A stretch of DNA of 64,000 nucleotides, from assembly GCF_029223885.1 (NCBI RefSeq), contig NZ_CP119410.1, positions 207,880-271,879 on the forward strand, read 5' to 3'. The position numbers and the translations under genes were made by a program. The notes beneath the pieces were generated by a model that saw nothing but the letters and a program-made list of their open reading frames with translations, had not been told where the DNA came from and did no database searches. Origin of the DNA: Pararhizobium gei. Lineage in GTDB: Bacteria > Pseudomonadota > Alphaproteobacteria > Rhizobiales > Rhizobiaceae. This document shows, one piece after another, positions 43,233 through 52,086 of this stretch (positions within the stretch are counted from its first letter, which is position 1; the number at the start of each line of letters is the position of its first letter).

Positions 43233-46200
43233 GTGGCCGTCCCGCATTTCTCAGTTAGCATCGTCGCCCGTGGCTCTGGCCGCAGCGCAGTGCTGTCTGC
43301 GGCCTACCGGCACTGCGCCAGGATGGAGTATGAGCGGGAAGCACGCACAATCGACTACACCAGGAAGCAGGGTCTTCTGCACGAGGAGTTCGTGATCCCT
43401 GCCGATGCGCCAAACTGGCTGCGCGCCATGATTGCCGATCGATCGGTCTCGGGAGCCTCAGAAGCGTTCTGGAACAAGGTCGAGGTGTTCGAGAAGCGGG
43501 TCGATGCCCAGCTTGCCAAGGATGTGACCATCGCGCTGCCGATCGAGCTATCCTCCGAGCAGAACATCGCGCTGATGCGAGACTTCGTTGCCGAGCATAT
43601 CACGTCGAAGGGTATGGTCGCGGACTGGGTCTATCACGATGCACCCGGCAACCCGCATGTCCACCTGATGACGACATTGCGGCCTCTGAGCGGGGACGGG
43701 TTCGGTGCCAAGAAGGTCGCTGTTCTTGGACCAGACGGCCAGCCCATTCGCAACGACACTGGCAAAATCATCTATGAACTCTGGGCGGGTGGCACCGAGG
43801 ACTTCAATTCCTTTCGTGATGGATGGTTTGCTTGTCTGAACCGGCACCTGGTGCTTGCCGGGCTGGATATCCGCATCGATGGCCGATCCTTCGAAAAGCA
43901 GGGTATCGACCTGACACCGACCATTCATATCGGGGTCGGCGCGACAGCTATCGAGCGAAAATCGGAAACGGAAAACGGGCCGGCCACAGCCCGGTCACGG
44001 AAGCTCGAGCGGATCGAATTGCAGGAGGAGCGGCGCGCGGACAATGTCCGGCGCATCCAGCGCAATCCCGGTATCGTGCTCGATCTGATCACCCGGGAGA
44101 AGAGCGTTTTCGACAACCAAGACGTCGCGAAGATCCTCCATCGCTATGTCGACGACGCAGCTCTCTTCCAGAGCTTGATGGCGCGGATCATGCAGCATCT
44201 GGACGTGCTGCGTCTCGACCGCGAGCGGATTGATTTCGGCTCAGGCGTGCGTACGCCGGCTCGGTTCACCACGCGTGAGATGATCCGCCTTGAGGCCGAG
44301 ATGGCAAACCGGTCGATCTGGCTGTCCCAGCGATCGTCACACCGCGTCCGGCAGAAGATCATCGAAGCGGTGTTCGCGCGCCATGAGCGCCTCTCGGATG
44401 AGCAGAAAACGGCCATTGAGCGTGTCGCAGGTCCTGAGCGGATTGCAGCCGTGATCGGCCGCGCTGGCGCCGGCAAAACCACAATGATGAAGGCGGCGCG
44501 CGAGGCCTGGGAAGCGGCCGGGTATCGTATCGTTGGTGCCGCCCTGGCGGGGAAGGCTGTCGAAGGATTGGAAAAGGAAGCGGGTATTCTTTCCCGTACA
44601 CTATCCTCCTGGGAACTGCGCTGGGCTCAAGGTCGCGACCATCTCGATGACAAGACCGTTATGGTTCTGGACGAAGCCGGCATGGTCTCTTCGAAACAGA
44701 TGGCGCAGCTTGTTGAAGAGGCAACGGTGCGCGGGGCAAAGCTCGTTCTCATCGGTGATCCCGAACAGCTGCAGCCGATCGAGGCAGGTGCCGCCTTCCG
44801 CGCCATCGCTGATCGCATCGGCTACGCCGAACTCGAAACCATCTATCGCCAGCACGAGCAATGGATGCGCGACGCTTCGCTCGATCTCGCCCGCGGCAAC
44901 ATCGCCAAGGCTGTCGCATCCTACAGCGCAAACGGTCGGATGATGGGATCGACCTTGAAGTCGCAAGCCGTCGAAAACCTTATTTCCGATTGGAACCGTG
45001 AGTACGATCCGTCACAGTCCTCGCTGATCCTCGCCCACCTTCGCCGCGACGTGCGGATGCTTAATGCCCTGGCGCGCGCCAAGTTGGTGGAGCGCGGACT
45101 TGTCGATGGTGGTCACGCCTTCAAGACGGAAGACGGTATCCGTCATTTTGCCGCTGGCGACCAGATCGTCTTCTTGAAGAATGAAGGCTCGTTGGGCGTC
45201 AAGAACGGTATGCTGGCAAAGGTCGTTGATGCGGCTCCCGGGCGTATCGTGGCCGAGATCGGCGAAGGTGAGCACCGGCGGCCGATCAGCGTAGAGCAGC
45301 GGTTCTACAACAACGTCGATCACGGATACGCGACGACGATCCATAAGAGTCAGGGAGCGACCATCGACAGGGTCAAGGTTCTGGCCTCGCTCTCCCTTGA
45401 TCGTCACCTGACCTATGTGGCGATGACCCGTCATCGCCAGGATCTCGGCGTCTATTATGGCTCCCGGTCCTTCGCCAAGGCGGGTGGCCTTGCCGAGCTT
45501 TTGTCGCGCAAGAACTCCAAGGAAACCACGCTCGATTACGAGAAGGGCGCCTTCTATCGCGCGGCCCTTCGCTTCGCCGACATGCGCGGCCTGCATCTGG
45601 TCAATGTCGCGCGCACCCTCGTTCGCGACCGCCTCGACTGGACCGTTCGGCAGAAACAGAAGCTCGTCAATCTCACCGCCCGCCTGGCGACGATCGGCGC
45701 ACAGCTCGGTTTAAAGCGCCCGAATACCCATGTGACCCCGAAACCCTTCATGGAGGCCAAGCTAATGGTATCAGGCATCACGACGTTCCCGAAATCGATC
45801 GACCAGGCCGTTGAGGATCGTCTGACTGCCGATCCCGGTTTGAAGAAGCAATGGCAGGAGGTCACGACACGCTTTACCCAGGTCTTCGCCGAGCCGGAGA
45901 CCGCGTTCAAGGCGGTCAATGTCAATGCCATGCTGAAAGATCCGGCAAGAGCGCAGACAACGCTTGCGAAGATCGCAGCTGAGCCGGAAAGGTTTGGAGC
46001 GCTCAAGGGCAAGACCGGCATCTTCGCCGGAGCGAATGAGAAGGCCGCGCGCGAAACGGCGCTTGTCAACGCGCCTGCCCTGGCGCGAAACCTCGAGCGC
46101 TATGTGACGGCGCGCGTCGAGGCGGAGCGCAAGCATGAAGCGCAAGAGCGGGCAATCCGTCTCAAGGTCTCCATCGACATCCCTGCCCTCTCGCCATCGG

Positions 46201-46556
46201 CCAAGCAAACGCTTGAGCGGATCCGCGATGCGATCGATCGCAACGATCTTCCCGCCGGTCTCGAATATGCGCTGGCCGACAGAAACGTGAAAGCTGAGCT
46301 TGAAGGCTTTGCCAAGGCTGTGTCCGAGCGTTTCGGAGAACGTAGCCTGCTGCCGATCTCGGCAAAAGTTGCAAACGGCGAGACCTTTCACAAATTGACG
46401 GCCGGGATGAACCCTTCGCAGAAAAGCGAAGTGCAGTCGGCCTGGAACAGCATGCGCACTGTGCAGCAACTCGCCGCGCACGAGCGCACCACGCTGGCGT
46501 TGAAGCAGGCTGAAACAGCGCGGCAAACCCAGACAAAGGGGCTTTCCCTCAGATGA
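43233..46556 (+). CDS. traA: TraA relaxase-helicase (MOBQ, MobA/MobL family)
   Basis: TraA nicks oriT and unwinds the plasmid. The GTG start has GAAGGAG upstream. From it, the Tyr of SAAYRH is residue 25, the position of the catalytic Tyr in RSF1010 MobA. The metal-binding motif YHDAPGNPHVHLM lies near residues 132-145. The helicase part has Walker A GRAGAGKTT near 409 and VMVLDEAGMV (motif II), plus HKSQGATIDRV and YVAMTRHR, typical of UvrD/RecD-like helicases. The total is 1,107 residues, as in Ti TraA. The C-terminal 250 residues are helical and probably contact TraG. Confidence 0.94.
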   Translation: MAVPHFSVSIVARGSGRSAVLSAAYRHCARMEYEREARTIDYTRKQGLLHEEFVIPADAPNWLRAMIADRSVSGASEAFWNKVEVFEKRVDAQLAKDVTIALPIELSSEQNIALMRDFVAEHITSKGMVADWVYHDAPGNPHVHLMTTLRPLSGDGFGAKKVAVLGPDGQPIRNDTGKIIYELWAGGTEDFNSFRDGWFACLNRHLVLAGLDIRIDGRSFEKQGIDLTPTIHIGVGATAIERKSETENGPATARSRKLERIELQEERRADNVRRIQRNPGIVLDLITREKSVFDNQDVAKILHRYVDDAALFQSLMARIMQHLDVLRLDRERIDFGSGVRTPARFTTREMIRLEAEMANRSIWLSQRSSHRVRQKIIEAVFARHERLSDEQKTAIERVAGPERIAAVIGRAGAGKTTMMKAAREAWEAAGYRIVGAALAGKAVEGLEKEAGILSRTLSSWELRWAQGRDHLDDKTVMVLDEAGMVSSKQMAQLVEEATVRGAKLVLIGDPEQLQPIEAGAAFRAIADRIGYAELETIYRQHEQWMRDASLDLARGNIAKAVASYSANGRMMGSTLKSQAVENLISDWNREYDPSQSSLILAHLRRDVRMLNALARAKLVERGLVDGGHAFKTEDGIRHFAAGDQIVFLKNEGSLGVKNGMLAKVVDAAPGRIVAEIGEGEHRRPISVEQRFYNNVDHGYATTIHKSQGATIDRVKVLASLSLDRHLTYVAMTRHRQDLGVYYGSRSFAKAGGLAELLSRKNSKETTLDYEKGAFYRAALRFADMRGLHLVNVARTLVRDRLDWTVRQKQKLVNLTARLATIGAQLGLKRPNTHVTPKPFMEAKLMVSGITTFPKSIDQAVEDRLTADPGLKKQWQEVTTRFTQVFAEPETAFKAVNVNAMLKDPARAQTTLAKIAAEPERFGALKGKTGIFAGANEKAARETALVNAPALARNLERYVTARVEAERKHEAQERAIRLKVSIDIPALSPSAKQTLERIRDAIDRNDLPAGLEYALADRNVKAELEGFAKAVSERFGERSLLPISAKVANGETFHKLTAGMNPSQKSEVQSAWNSMRTVQQLAAHERTTLALKQAETARQTQTKGLSLR

Positions 46557-47119
46557 TCATGATGATGCTTGAAGGTGGCACGGTGCCTCGTCAACGTCGC
46601 CGCGCCTGCGTCACGTTATCCGTGGCAGCCGGTCTGTTGATCGTCCTCTTTGCGGCCGGTTGGATTGGTGGTCTGCGCGTCAACACGACCCCGAGTGAGC
46701 CGCTCGGACTCTGGCGCATCGTTCCGCTCACGCGTGCCGCCGGGTCCGGGGAAACGGTTTTCGTCTGCCCGCCTGACAATGTCACCATGCGCGAGGCGAG
46801 GCAGCGCGGATATCTCCGCCCGGGACTTTGCCCCGGTGGGTTCGGACCGTTGATCAAGACCGTTATCGCGGTGGCGGGACAGCGCGTGGACGTCACCGAT
46901 CGTGTCGCCATTGATGGCGTACCGATCCCCCGCTCTCGCATCATAGAGAGGGACGCACAGGGGCGATCTCTTCGGCACGATCTAAGCGGAATGGTGCGAG
47001 CCGGAGAGGTGTATTTGCACTCAGACTTCATCGGCTCATGGGATTCCCGGTATTTCGGGCCGGTGCCTGTTTCAGGCGTGCTCGGTCTGGCGCAAGAGGT
47101 GTTGACCTATGCGCCGTGA
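46553..47119 (+). CDS. traF: TraF, S26-family signal peptidase for pilin maturation
   Basis: TraF processes and cyclises the TrbC pilin. The 188 residues start with a membrane segment (VTLSVAAGLLIVLFAAGWIGGL). The catalytic Ser lies in NTTPSEPLGLWR and the Lys in GPLIKTVIAVAGQRV. VYLHSDFIGSWDSRYFGPV matches the S26 box near the end. The ATG overlaps the traA stop; later start codons are possible (the basic PRQRRRAC stretch follows). It overlaps traB by 11 bases. Confidence 0.9.
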   Translation: MIMMMLEGGTVPRQRRRACVTLSVAAGLLIVLFAAGWIGGLRVNTTPSEPLGLWRIVPLTRAAGSGETVFVCPPDNVTMREARQRGYLRPGLCPGGFGPLIKTVIAVAGQRVDVTDRVAIDGVPIPRSRIIERDAQGRSLRHDLSGMVRAGEVYLHSDFIGSWDSRYFGPVPVSGVLGLAQEVLTYAP

Positions 47120-48275
47120 GATCATGATGACTGCCGTTCTCGTCCCGCTTGCCGTGGTGGTCGGTACGATCGGCTGGAGCGGCCAGGCGGCCCTGCTGCC
47201 TGCGGCAACCTTCTTCCCGCTTCTGTGGGCGCGATCACCAACGCGGATCGCAGCGGCCGTCGTCGCGGCCGGCTATTTCCTGGCGGCGTCACGGGGTTTG
47301 CCATCCGGCGTCGCACAGTTCTTTGCTGCGGATCTCTGGGTCGGCCTCAGTTTCTGGGTCGCGGCGGCATCGTCTTTCGTTGCTGTCCATGCGGCGCTTT
47401 GGACGATGCGGTCGGGCTCGGCAAAATCAGCACGCTATCTGCTCATCTTGGCTCTCACCGGTCTGCCGCCACTCGGCATCACAGGCTGGGCGCATCCGCT
47501 GACGGCGGCCGGCATACTGTTTCCAGAATGGGGATGGTGGGGGCTTCTCGCGTTGACAGCCGGCCTGATCGGTCTCGTAACCCGGATCGGGCGGGCTATC
47601 GCCATTGCCCTGTCAGGTCTATGGCTTTGGTCCGCCGCATCGGGGACAAATCAGATTCTACCGGAGGGGTGGCGTGGTGTCGACCTTGAAATGGGCGCGA
47701 GTCTCGGCCGCGATCAGTCCCTTCGACTTCAACGTGACCTGGTGACGGCTATTCGGCAGGCTGCCGGAACACGAGAGACCGTCGTCGTGCTTCCCGAGAG
47801 CACACTGGGCTTTTGGACGCCAACGCTTGAACGTTTCTGGCGGAATGAGCTGCAAGGAACGCACGTGACTGTAGTCGCCGGCGCGGCGGTCGTCGATGCG
47901 GTTGGCTACGACAACGTCATGGTGGCCATCGATGCGCATGGGGGGCGTGTCCTCTATCGCGAGCGCATGCCTGTGCCGGTTTCGATGTGGCGTCCATGGG
48001 AGCGATGGACAGGAGAGACTGGCGGCGCCCGCGCCAACCTCTTGGCCAATCCTGTCGTCGAGGTCGCGGGCCGAAAGATCGCGCCTCTTATCTGCTACGA
48101 GCAGCTCGTACTGTGGCCCATTCTCCAGTCGATGCTACACCGACCCGACGCGATCGTTTTGATCGGCAATGGCTGGTGGACGACGGGTGGCAACATCGTC
48201 GCCATCCAGCGCGCGAGCGCCAAAGCCTGGTCCGTCCTGTTCGGCGTCCCCCTTGTGATTTCCTTCAATACCTGA
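47109..48275 (+). CDS. traB: TraB, membrane protein with nitrilase-fold domain
   Basis: The 388 residues have about five N-terminal hydrophobic segments and a C-terminal carbon-nitrogen-hydrolase domain like apolipoprotein N-acyltransferase. VVVLPESTLGFW carries the Glu and IAPLICYEQL the Cys of the triad. At the usual Lys position the sequence reads LYRERMPVPVSMW, with Arg. TraB is required for efficient Ti conjugation, but its substrate is unknown. The start lies within traF; overlaps across the operon suggest coupled translation. Confidence 0.88.
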   Translation: MRREIMMTAVLVPLAVVVGTIGWSGQAALLPAATFFPLLWARSPTRIAAAVVAAGYFLAASRGLPSGVAQFFAADLWVGLSFWVAAASSFVAVHAALWTMRSGSAKSARYLLILALTGLPPLGITGWAHPLTAAGILFPEWGWWGLLALTAGLIGLVTRIGRAIAIALSGLWLWSAASGTNQILPEGWRGVDLEMGASLGRDQSLRLQRDLVTAIRQAAGTRETVVVLPESTLGFWTPTLERFWRNELQGTHVTVVAGAAVVDAVGYDNVMVAIDAHGGRVLYRERMPVPVSMWRPWERWTGETGGARANLLANPVVEVAGRKIAPLICYEQLVLWPILQSMLHRPDAIVLIGNGWWTTGGNIVAIQRASAKAWSVLFGVPLVISFNT

Positions 48276-48292
48276 ACTTTGGAGCCTTCGTC

Positions 48293-48904
48293 ATGGATGC
48301 TGCCTTTATCGCGGAATGCGCCGATCCCTCGCTGAAACCCGCCATCGTCGAGCAGTTCGTAGCCGCTGTCGGTCAGGGCGATCCGCTGGCCGTCACCGTC
48401 AAAGCCGGAGGGCGGCTCATCCCTGTACCAAAACCGAAGACGGCCGACGAGGCTATGGAGATCATACGCCAGTATGTCGGGCAGGCCGTCGTGCGTGTGG
48501 GCCTTACACAGTTCCCGGCGGGTGTCGGCGTGAAGGACGCATCCGAGTTGAAACCAGATCTGATGGAGCCTTGCGAAAATCTTCGCATGGGGACGAAGAT
48601 GTTTTCAAAGATCATGCGCATCGTTTCACAGTGGTATGGCAACCCAACGAGCAAAGAGGTGCTTCCACAGATCTTCGAAGATGCCGTTTACGCCTGGAAC
48701 ACCGGCCAGTTCGAGGGGCAAAGCGTGTTTCAGGCGCAGGATCCAGGAGGAACAATCGTCGATCGGAAGGAAGTTTCTTCGGATGCCGCGGACAAACCTG
48801 CGGATGCTAACCCCTCCCAGAGCGAAGGGGAGCCCCTAGACGAAAAAGAGGTTGGGACTGCGGGAATTCGGGTCGATTTGTCCCGGATCGGTGGGCAGAA
48901 GTAG
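48293..48904 (+). CDS. traH: TraH conjugal transfer protein
   Basis: This predicted 203-residue soluble protein starts MDAAFIAECADPSLKPAIVEQFV and has a conserved body (VGLTQFPAGVGVKDASELKPDLMEPCENLRMGTKMFSKIMRIVSQWYGNP). The acidic end LDEKEVGTAGIRVDLSRIGGQK is typical of TraH. It is the last gene of traAFBH. Its biochemical role is unknown. GGAG precedes the ATG by seven bases. Confidence 0.88.
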   Translation: MDAAFIAECADPSLKPAIVEQFVAAVGQGDPLAVTVKAGGRLIPVPKPKTADEAMEIIRQYVGQAVVRVGLTQFPAGVGVKDASELKPDLMEPCENLRMGTKMFSKIMRIVSQWYGNPTSKEVLPQIFEDAVYAWNTGQFEGQSVFQAQDPGGTIVDRKEVSSDAADKPADANPSQSEGEPLDEKEVGTAGIRVDLSRIGGQK

Positions 48905-48936
48905 TGCTGGATCCGACTTCGACGACAGGTAAAATA

Positions 48937-49557
48937 TCAGGGATCAGGTTCGACAATTGCGACATTGAGGTCGTTTAGTATATCAGCCAGACCCGGCGCG
49001 CGGATCAGCTTCGTCGTGCGGACCGCCTTCAGTTTTCCAATAGCTCGATCGAACAGTGCAAGGTTGGTGTGGCCGTTGAGCCGAGACGGGTAGATGATGC
49101 CGTCCACCTGGCTGTCGTGTTCATTGAAGGCGACCGCCCACTTCCGTGCGAGGGATTGCTTTGAGCCCTTCGCGACATCCGTCGGCACACCCATCTTGAT
49201 CGGCCCGTCGTCTCGAAGATCGACCATCATCAGCGGATTGATGACCTCGATCTCTGCGAAATTGCGGTCGTACAATTCGGATTCAGCTATCGGCAGGTCG
49301 CCGAGGACCCCATCGCGTTGATCGCGCAAGACGGCTTCGAGAAAGCACACCTTCACCGTATCGCCCAAATAGAGCACCCCGAACCGGTTAGCGAATTTGC
49401 GCCGGCGTGGATCGCTGAAACGGCTCGGCGTTTTACCGAAGCCCAGTGGATCAGGGTAGGTGCCCAGATAGATGCGACCGAACCGAAGTCCGGCTGCGAC
49501 CGTATGCAGGTGAAGGCTTGCATTTGCAAAGCCGGGAGGCGGCAGAGTACGTGCCAT
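48937..49557 (-). CDS. RES-domain toxin
   Basis: This 206-residue RES-family protein has GRIYLGTYPDPLGFGKTPSRFSDPR (the Arg-x-x-Ser-like first motif), FGVLYLGDTVKVCFLEAVL (catalytic Glu) and DGIIYPSRLNGHTNLALFD (the conserved Ser/Arg site). RES toxins break down or transfer from NAD. The antitoxin gene lies upstream on the same strand, its stop next to the toxin ATG. The pair would stabilise the plasmid or act as a stress or phage-response module. Its place between traH and traR is unusual for a Ti-type core. Confidence 0.88.
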   Translation of the reverse strand: MARTLPPPGFANASLHLHTVAAGLRFGRIYLGTYPDPLGFGKTPSRFSDPRRRKFANRFGVLYLGDTVKVCFLEAVLRDQRDGVLGDLPIAESELYDRNFAEIEVINPLMMVDLRDDGPIKMGVPTDVAKGSKQSLARKWAVAFNEHDSQVDGIIYPSRLNGHTNLALFDRAIGKLKAVRTTKLIRAPGLADILNDLNVAIVEPDP

Positions 49558-50313
49558 TCAGCGGAAATCTCGACCAATGCTCTCGACAACCTCGAGCGCT
49601 TGCTCGGTCCGTCCCCGCTCCAATGCCTCGCGACCTGTCAGTCCGTCCAGCTCTCCGTGGGGCTGGACCAGGAACCGGTAAACCGCCCAGGCTCCGCCCA
49701 GTCGCTCCTGGAGCGTTGCAAGCGCTGCAAACGGCTTGCCATCGGCATCGATCTGCCAATCCGGGAAGCGAAAGCCGCGTTTCGCGCCATCCAGCCCCAA
49801 TACCAGTCCGGTCTGGCGCTTTGAATTCACCGTTACCCTTGTCGTGCCAAGCAGCTTGGCGAATTCGTCGGCATTCAGCATGTCAGTGCCGCTGAGGACC
49901 TCAGCAGCCTTTATGCGTCCCCGCGCCCGTGCGGCCAACAACGCCTGCTCCAACTCCGGATCCAGTGCATCGTTCTCCTCTACGACAGGCACCGTTGTCA
50001 TTTCCACCGCCTCAACGGGAGTGACAACCATCTCACCTTCGGAATCGACATCGACACGGAAGCTGACCGGGTGGCCAGCAGAACGGCTTTTTGCGATCGC
50101 TTGACCATATTCCTGGAGGAGCGCCTTGACGCGATTGGGATTGCCGGTCAGGGCTTTTGATGCATTGTCCGGGATCTTGATCTTGAAGGCGGCTCTCCCC
50201 TTCGCCAGCGGGGCGGCGCCTGTGGTCAGGAAAAAAGCCATGGATTCAGCGCCCGGTTTTTCGCGCCCGCTTGCACCGTCACGTATGCTGGTTTTGGACT
50301 TCAGAGATGCCAT
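49558..50313 (-). CDS. Xre/MbcA/ParS-type antitoxin (DUF2384-like)
   Basis: This 251-residue protein has a disordered first half, a helix-turn-helix-like middle (LNADEFAKLLGTTRVTVNSKRQTG) and a C-terminal toxin-binding part (FPDWQIDADGKPFAALATLQERLGGAWAVYRFLVQPHGELDGLTGREALERG), as in Xre antitoxins of RES toxins. It is longer than most (150-170 residues); the additional N-terminal 90 residues have no recognised domain. GGAGGG before the ATG gives strong translation. It probably represses its own operon through the repeats just upstream. Confidence 0.82.
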   Translation of the reverse strand: MASLKSKTSIRDGASGREKPGAESMAFFLTTGAAPLAKGRAAFKIKIPDNASKALTGNPNRVKALLQEYGQAIAKSRSAGHPVSFRVDVDSEGEMVVTPVEAVEMTTVPVVEENDALDPELEQALLAARARGRIKAAEVLSGTDMLNADEFAKLLGTTRVTVNSKRQTGLVLGLDGAKRGFRFPDWQIDADGKPFAALATLQERLGGAWAVYRFLVQPHGELDGLTGREALERGRTEQALEVVESIGRDFR

Positions 50314-50349
50314 CTCTCACCCTCCGTTCGGAGAGCTATATATGGCAAG

Positions 50350-50377
50350 GTTGGTTAAGTTCGTCAAGTTGGTAAAG
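50350..50377. promoter_or_regulatory. Tandem operator-like repeats before the RES/Xre operon
   Basis: GTTGGTTAAG (50350-50359) and GTTGGTAAAG (50368-50377) are direct repeats 18 bases apart, located 37-64 bases upstream of the antitoxin ATG. Eighteen bases is close to two helical turns, as for two Xre dimers on one face. They overlap the vapC stub. Confidence 0.55.
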
Positions 50378-50450
50378 CCGTAGTGCTCCTGATCTTCTGT
50401 GTCCTGATTGCGGCTACGTGGACGACTGCGGAGTGATCGACGACAATCAT
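50364..50450 (-). pseudogene. VapC toxin remnant (N-terminus only)
   Basis: The start ATG overlaps the vapB stop (ATGA). MIVVDHSAVV matches the PIN-domain start (MIVVDxSAVV, with the first catalytic Asp). After about 16 residues the sequence turns into unrelated codons and stops at TGA after 28. The join marks a deletion or insertion between a VapBC module and the RES/Xre module. Confidence 0.65.
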
Positions 50451-50698
50451 GGTTGATGCAGGTCGTCGAGGATTTCTTTCGGGGATGATGTATCAAGCAG
50501 CGGTAGGGCAGAAACCTTTTCCCCGATCGCTGTCATCTGTTCGACGGTCATCCGATGTCTCACAGGCAGGTCGCCGAAAACCCCGATGGCCTGAGCTTCA
50601 CGTTCGAGGGCAGCGCGTATGATATCGTCCGGTCTGCGCCCGACACGGGCCGCAATTTCCCGGGCAAGCTGTTCGGTGTCGTGGGTAAGCTGCAACAT
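50447..50698 (-). CDS. vapB: VapB-like antitoxin, orphan
   Basis: The 83 residues carry the Rv0623/PSK-type antitoxin pattern LAREIAARVGRRPDDIIRAALEREAQAIG, followed by a toxin-binding tail (LPLLDTSSPKEILDDLHQP). It would normally neutralise a PIN-domain RNase and repress its own promoter. Here only a short vapC stub follows, so it may act as a free antitoxin against related VapC toxins elsewhere in the cell. The start MLQLTHDTEQL was chosen. Confidence 0.78.
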   Translation of the reverse strand: MLQLTHDTEQLAREIAARVGRRPDDIIRAALEREAQAIGVFGDLPVRHRMTVEQMTAIGEKVSALPLLDTSSPKEILDDLHQP

Positions 50699-51002
50699 GG
50701 GTTCGCTCTAAATGGGTCCTTCCATGTAAAGCATTTCGCAAAACAATGACAGATTTCTGCTCAGGGGCCATGAAGCTGAGATCGCTTGGCCAATTGTGAG
50801 CTGACACGTTTTCCGCGAGTAAGCAAAATCCGTGGTTTGCAATTCCAAGAAAACGATTTAGAAAACCATTCCATCATGGTCAACTTACGCGATTGAATAT
50901 GCTCATTCTTTACCAGGTCACTGTTCGCGCGCGTCGCGGTCCCTCTGACTGCCGACGCACTTCGCCACCGCGGAACGGGTGCGATTTACAGGGAGAGTAT
51001 GG
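50699..51002. promoter_or_regulatory. Upstream region of traR
   Basis: About 300 bp, AT-richer than its surroundings (50800-50900), without a supported gene. GGAGAG lies 6-11 bases before the traR ATG. No tra-box palindrome was found, so traR may be controlled by other signals, such as the opine-type control known in Ti plasmids. Confidence 0.4.
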
Positions 51003-51707
51003 ATGACAAACTGGGTCGAGAAACTGCTGGATATCACTGTGATCGGAAACGATCAGTCCATGGTCAAGGGCGCACTGGCCAATCTTGCTGATCGGTTCGA
51101 TTTTGTGGGCTATGCCTTCGTCAACATTCGTCCGGGGCAGACCTATGCGGTCTCCAACTACGATATCGACTGGCAGAAAATCTATGACACGCTGGACTAC
51201 CGGTTCATCGATCCGGTCATGCGGCAGGCCCAACTGATAAGGCGCGCTTTCGCCTGGTCCGGCGAAGCCGAAAAGAGCTCGCTGTCAAAAGAGCAGAAAA
51301 ACTTCTTTTCGAAAGCCGCTGATTTCAACATTCGCTCGGGCGTTTCCATCCCGGTCGCCACCGCCAACGGTGCCATGTCCATGCTGACCTTTGCATCGGC
51401 GAAGCCTTCTCTTGCCAGTGATATGGAGATTGATGCCATTATGGCTGCATCAGCGGTCGCTCAACTTCATGCCCGTCTTGAGCACATGCGTGTCACGCCC
51501 TCCATCGAGGAAAAGATCGTCCTGACGCCGAAGCAGGTGAACTACATTCGCTGGCTGTCGCTTGGCAAAACCGTCGAGGTGATCGCTGAGCTGGAGCAGG
51601 CAAAGTATGCTGGCGTCCGCTCTGCGATTGACGATGTCAGAACGCGCTACAATCTGGCCAATCATGCGCAGGTGGTGGCTTTGGCTATCCGACGCGGCCT
51701 GATTTAG
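51003..51707 (+). CDS. traR: TraR, LuxR-family quorum-sensing activator of conjugation
   Basis: The 234 residues equal the length of Ti TraR. The acyl-homoserine-lactone domain has NYDIDWQKIYDTLDYRFIDPV and RRAFAW (the Trp, Tyr and Asp contacts). The DNA-binding part is LTPKQVNYIRWLSLGKTVEVIAELEQAKYAGVRSAIDDVRTRYNLANHAQVVALAIRRGLI. It binds tra boxes and turns on tra and trb operons. The ATG after GGAGAG was chosen; an upstream GTG would add eight residues. It converges with traM, its antiactivator. Confidence 0.92.
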   Translation: MTNWVEKLLDITVIGNDQSMVKGALANLADRFDFVGYAFVNIRPGQTYAVSNYDIDWQKIYDTLDYRFIDPVMRQAQLIRRAFAWSGEAEKSSLSKEQKNFFSKAADFNIRSGVSIPVATANGAMSMLTFASAKPSLASDMEIDAIMAASAVAQLHARLEHMRVTPSIEEKIVLTPKQVNYIRWLSLGKTVEVIAELEQAKYAGVRSAIDDVRTRYNLANHAQVVALAIRRGLI

Positions 51708-51729
51708 GCTGATGTGGCGTTGTCAGGCC
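51696..51729. terminator. Possible terminator stem spanning the traR and traM stops
   Basis: GGCCTGA (51696-51702) and TCAGGCC (51723-51729) are exact complements with a 20-base loop covering both stop codons. The loop is long, so the call is weak. It repeats the theme of stems at convergent gene ends in this window. Confidence 0.35.
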
Positions 51730-52022
51730 TTGGGCGTATAGCCTAGAATGTGCAGGAGGGTGGTCAGCACCGACATTTGCGCGTGCATCCTGATGGTTGC
51801 TTCGAGATAGGCAATATGGGTATCGCCAACAAGCTCCTTACCGGCTTTAACGTCAGCCGGCAGTTCATTGAACAGATTTTCTGCCCGCTCCAATAGATCC
51901 CGATGTTCGCGGATTGCATTGATCGTGAGACGTTCGATGAGCGGTGACGGAAGCCCATGCAGGAGGCCTACCAGCGGCTTCAGATCGACTGCCTCGCCAT
52001 TCAATCGGTCGTCGGCGTCCAT
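51723..52022 (-). CDS. traM: TraM, TraR antiactivator
   Basis: This 99-residue helical protein (Ti TraM is 102) binds TraR and blocks DNA binding at low signal levels. VDLKPLVGLLHGLPSPLIERLTINAIREHRDLLERAENLFNELPA and the C-terminus MSVLTTLLHILGYTPKA match TraM. The ATG was chosen to give MDADDRLNGEAV, dropping an upstream extension without family features. A hairpin-rich region starts about 65 bases upstream of its start. Confidence 0.88.
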   Translation of the reverse strand: MDADDRLNGEAVDLKPLVGLLHGLPSPLIERLTINAIREHRDLLERAENLFNELPADVKAGKELVGDTHIAYLEATIRMHAQMSVLTTLLHILGYTPKA

Positions 52023-52086
52023 GTTCAACTCCCAAAACAGGAATGCGCGGTGCGCCCCCGCAAAGTTCCTGACCCCTGGCGATCGG

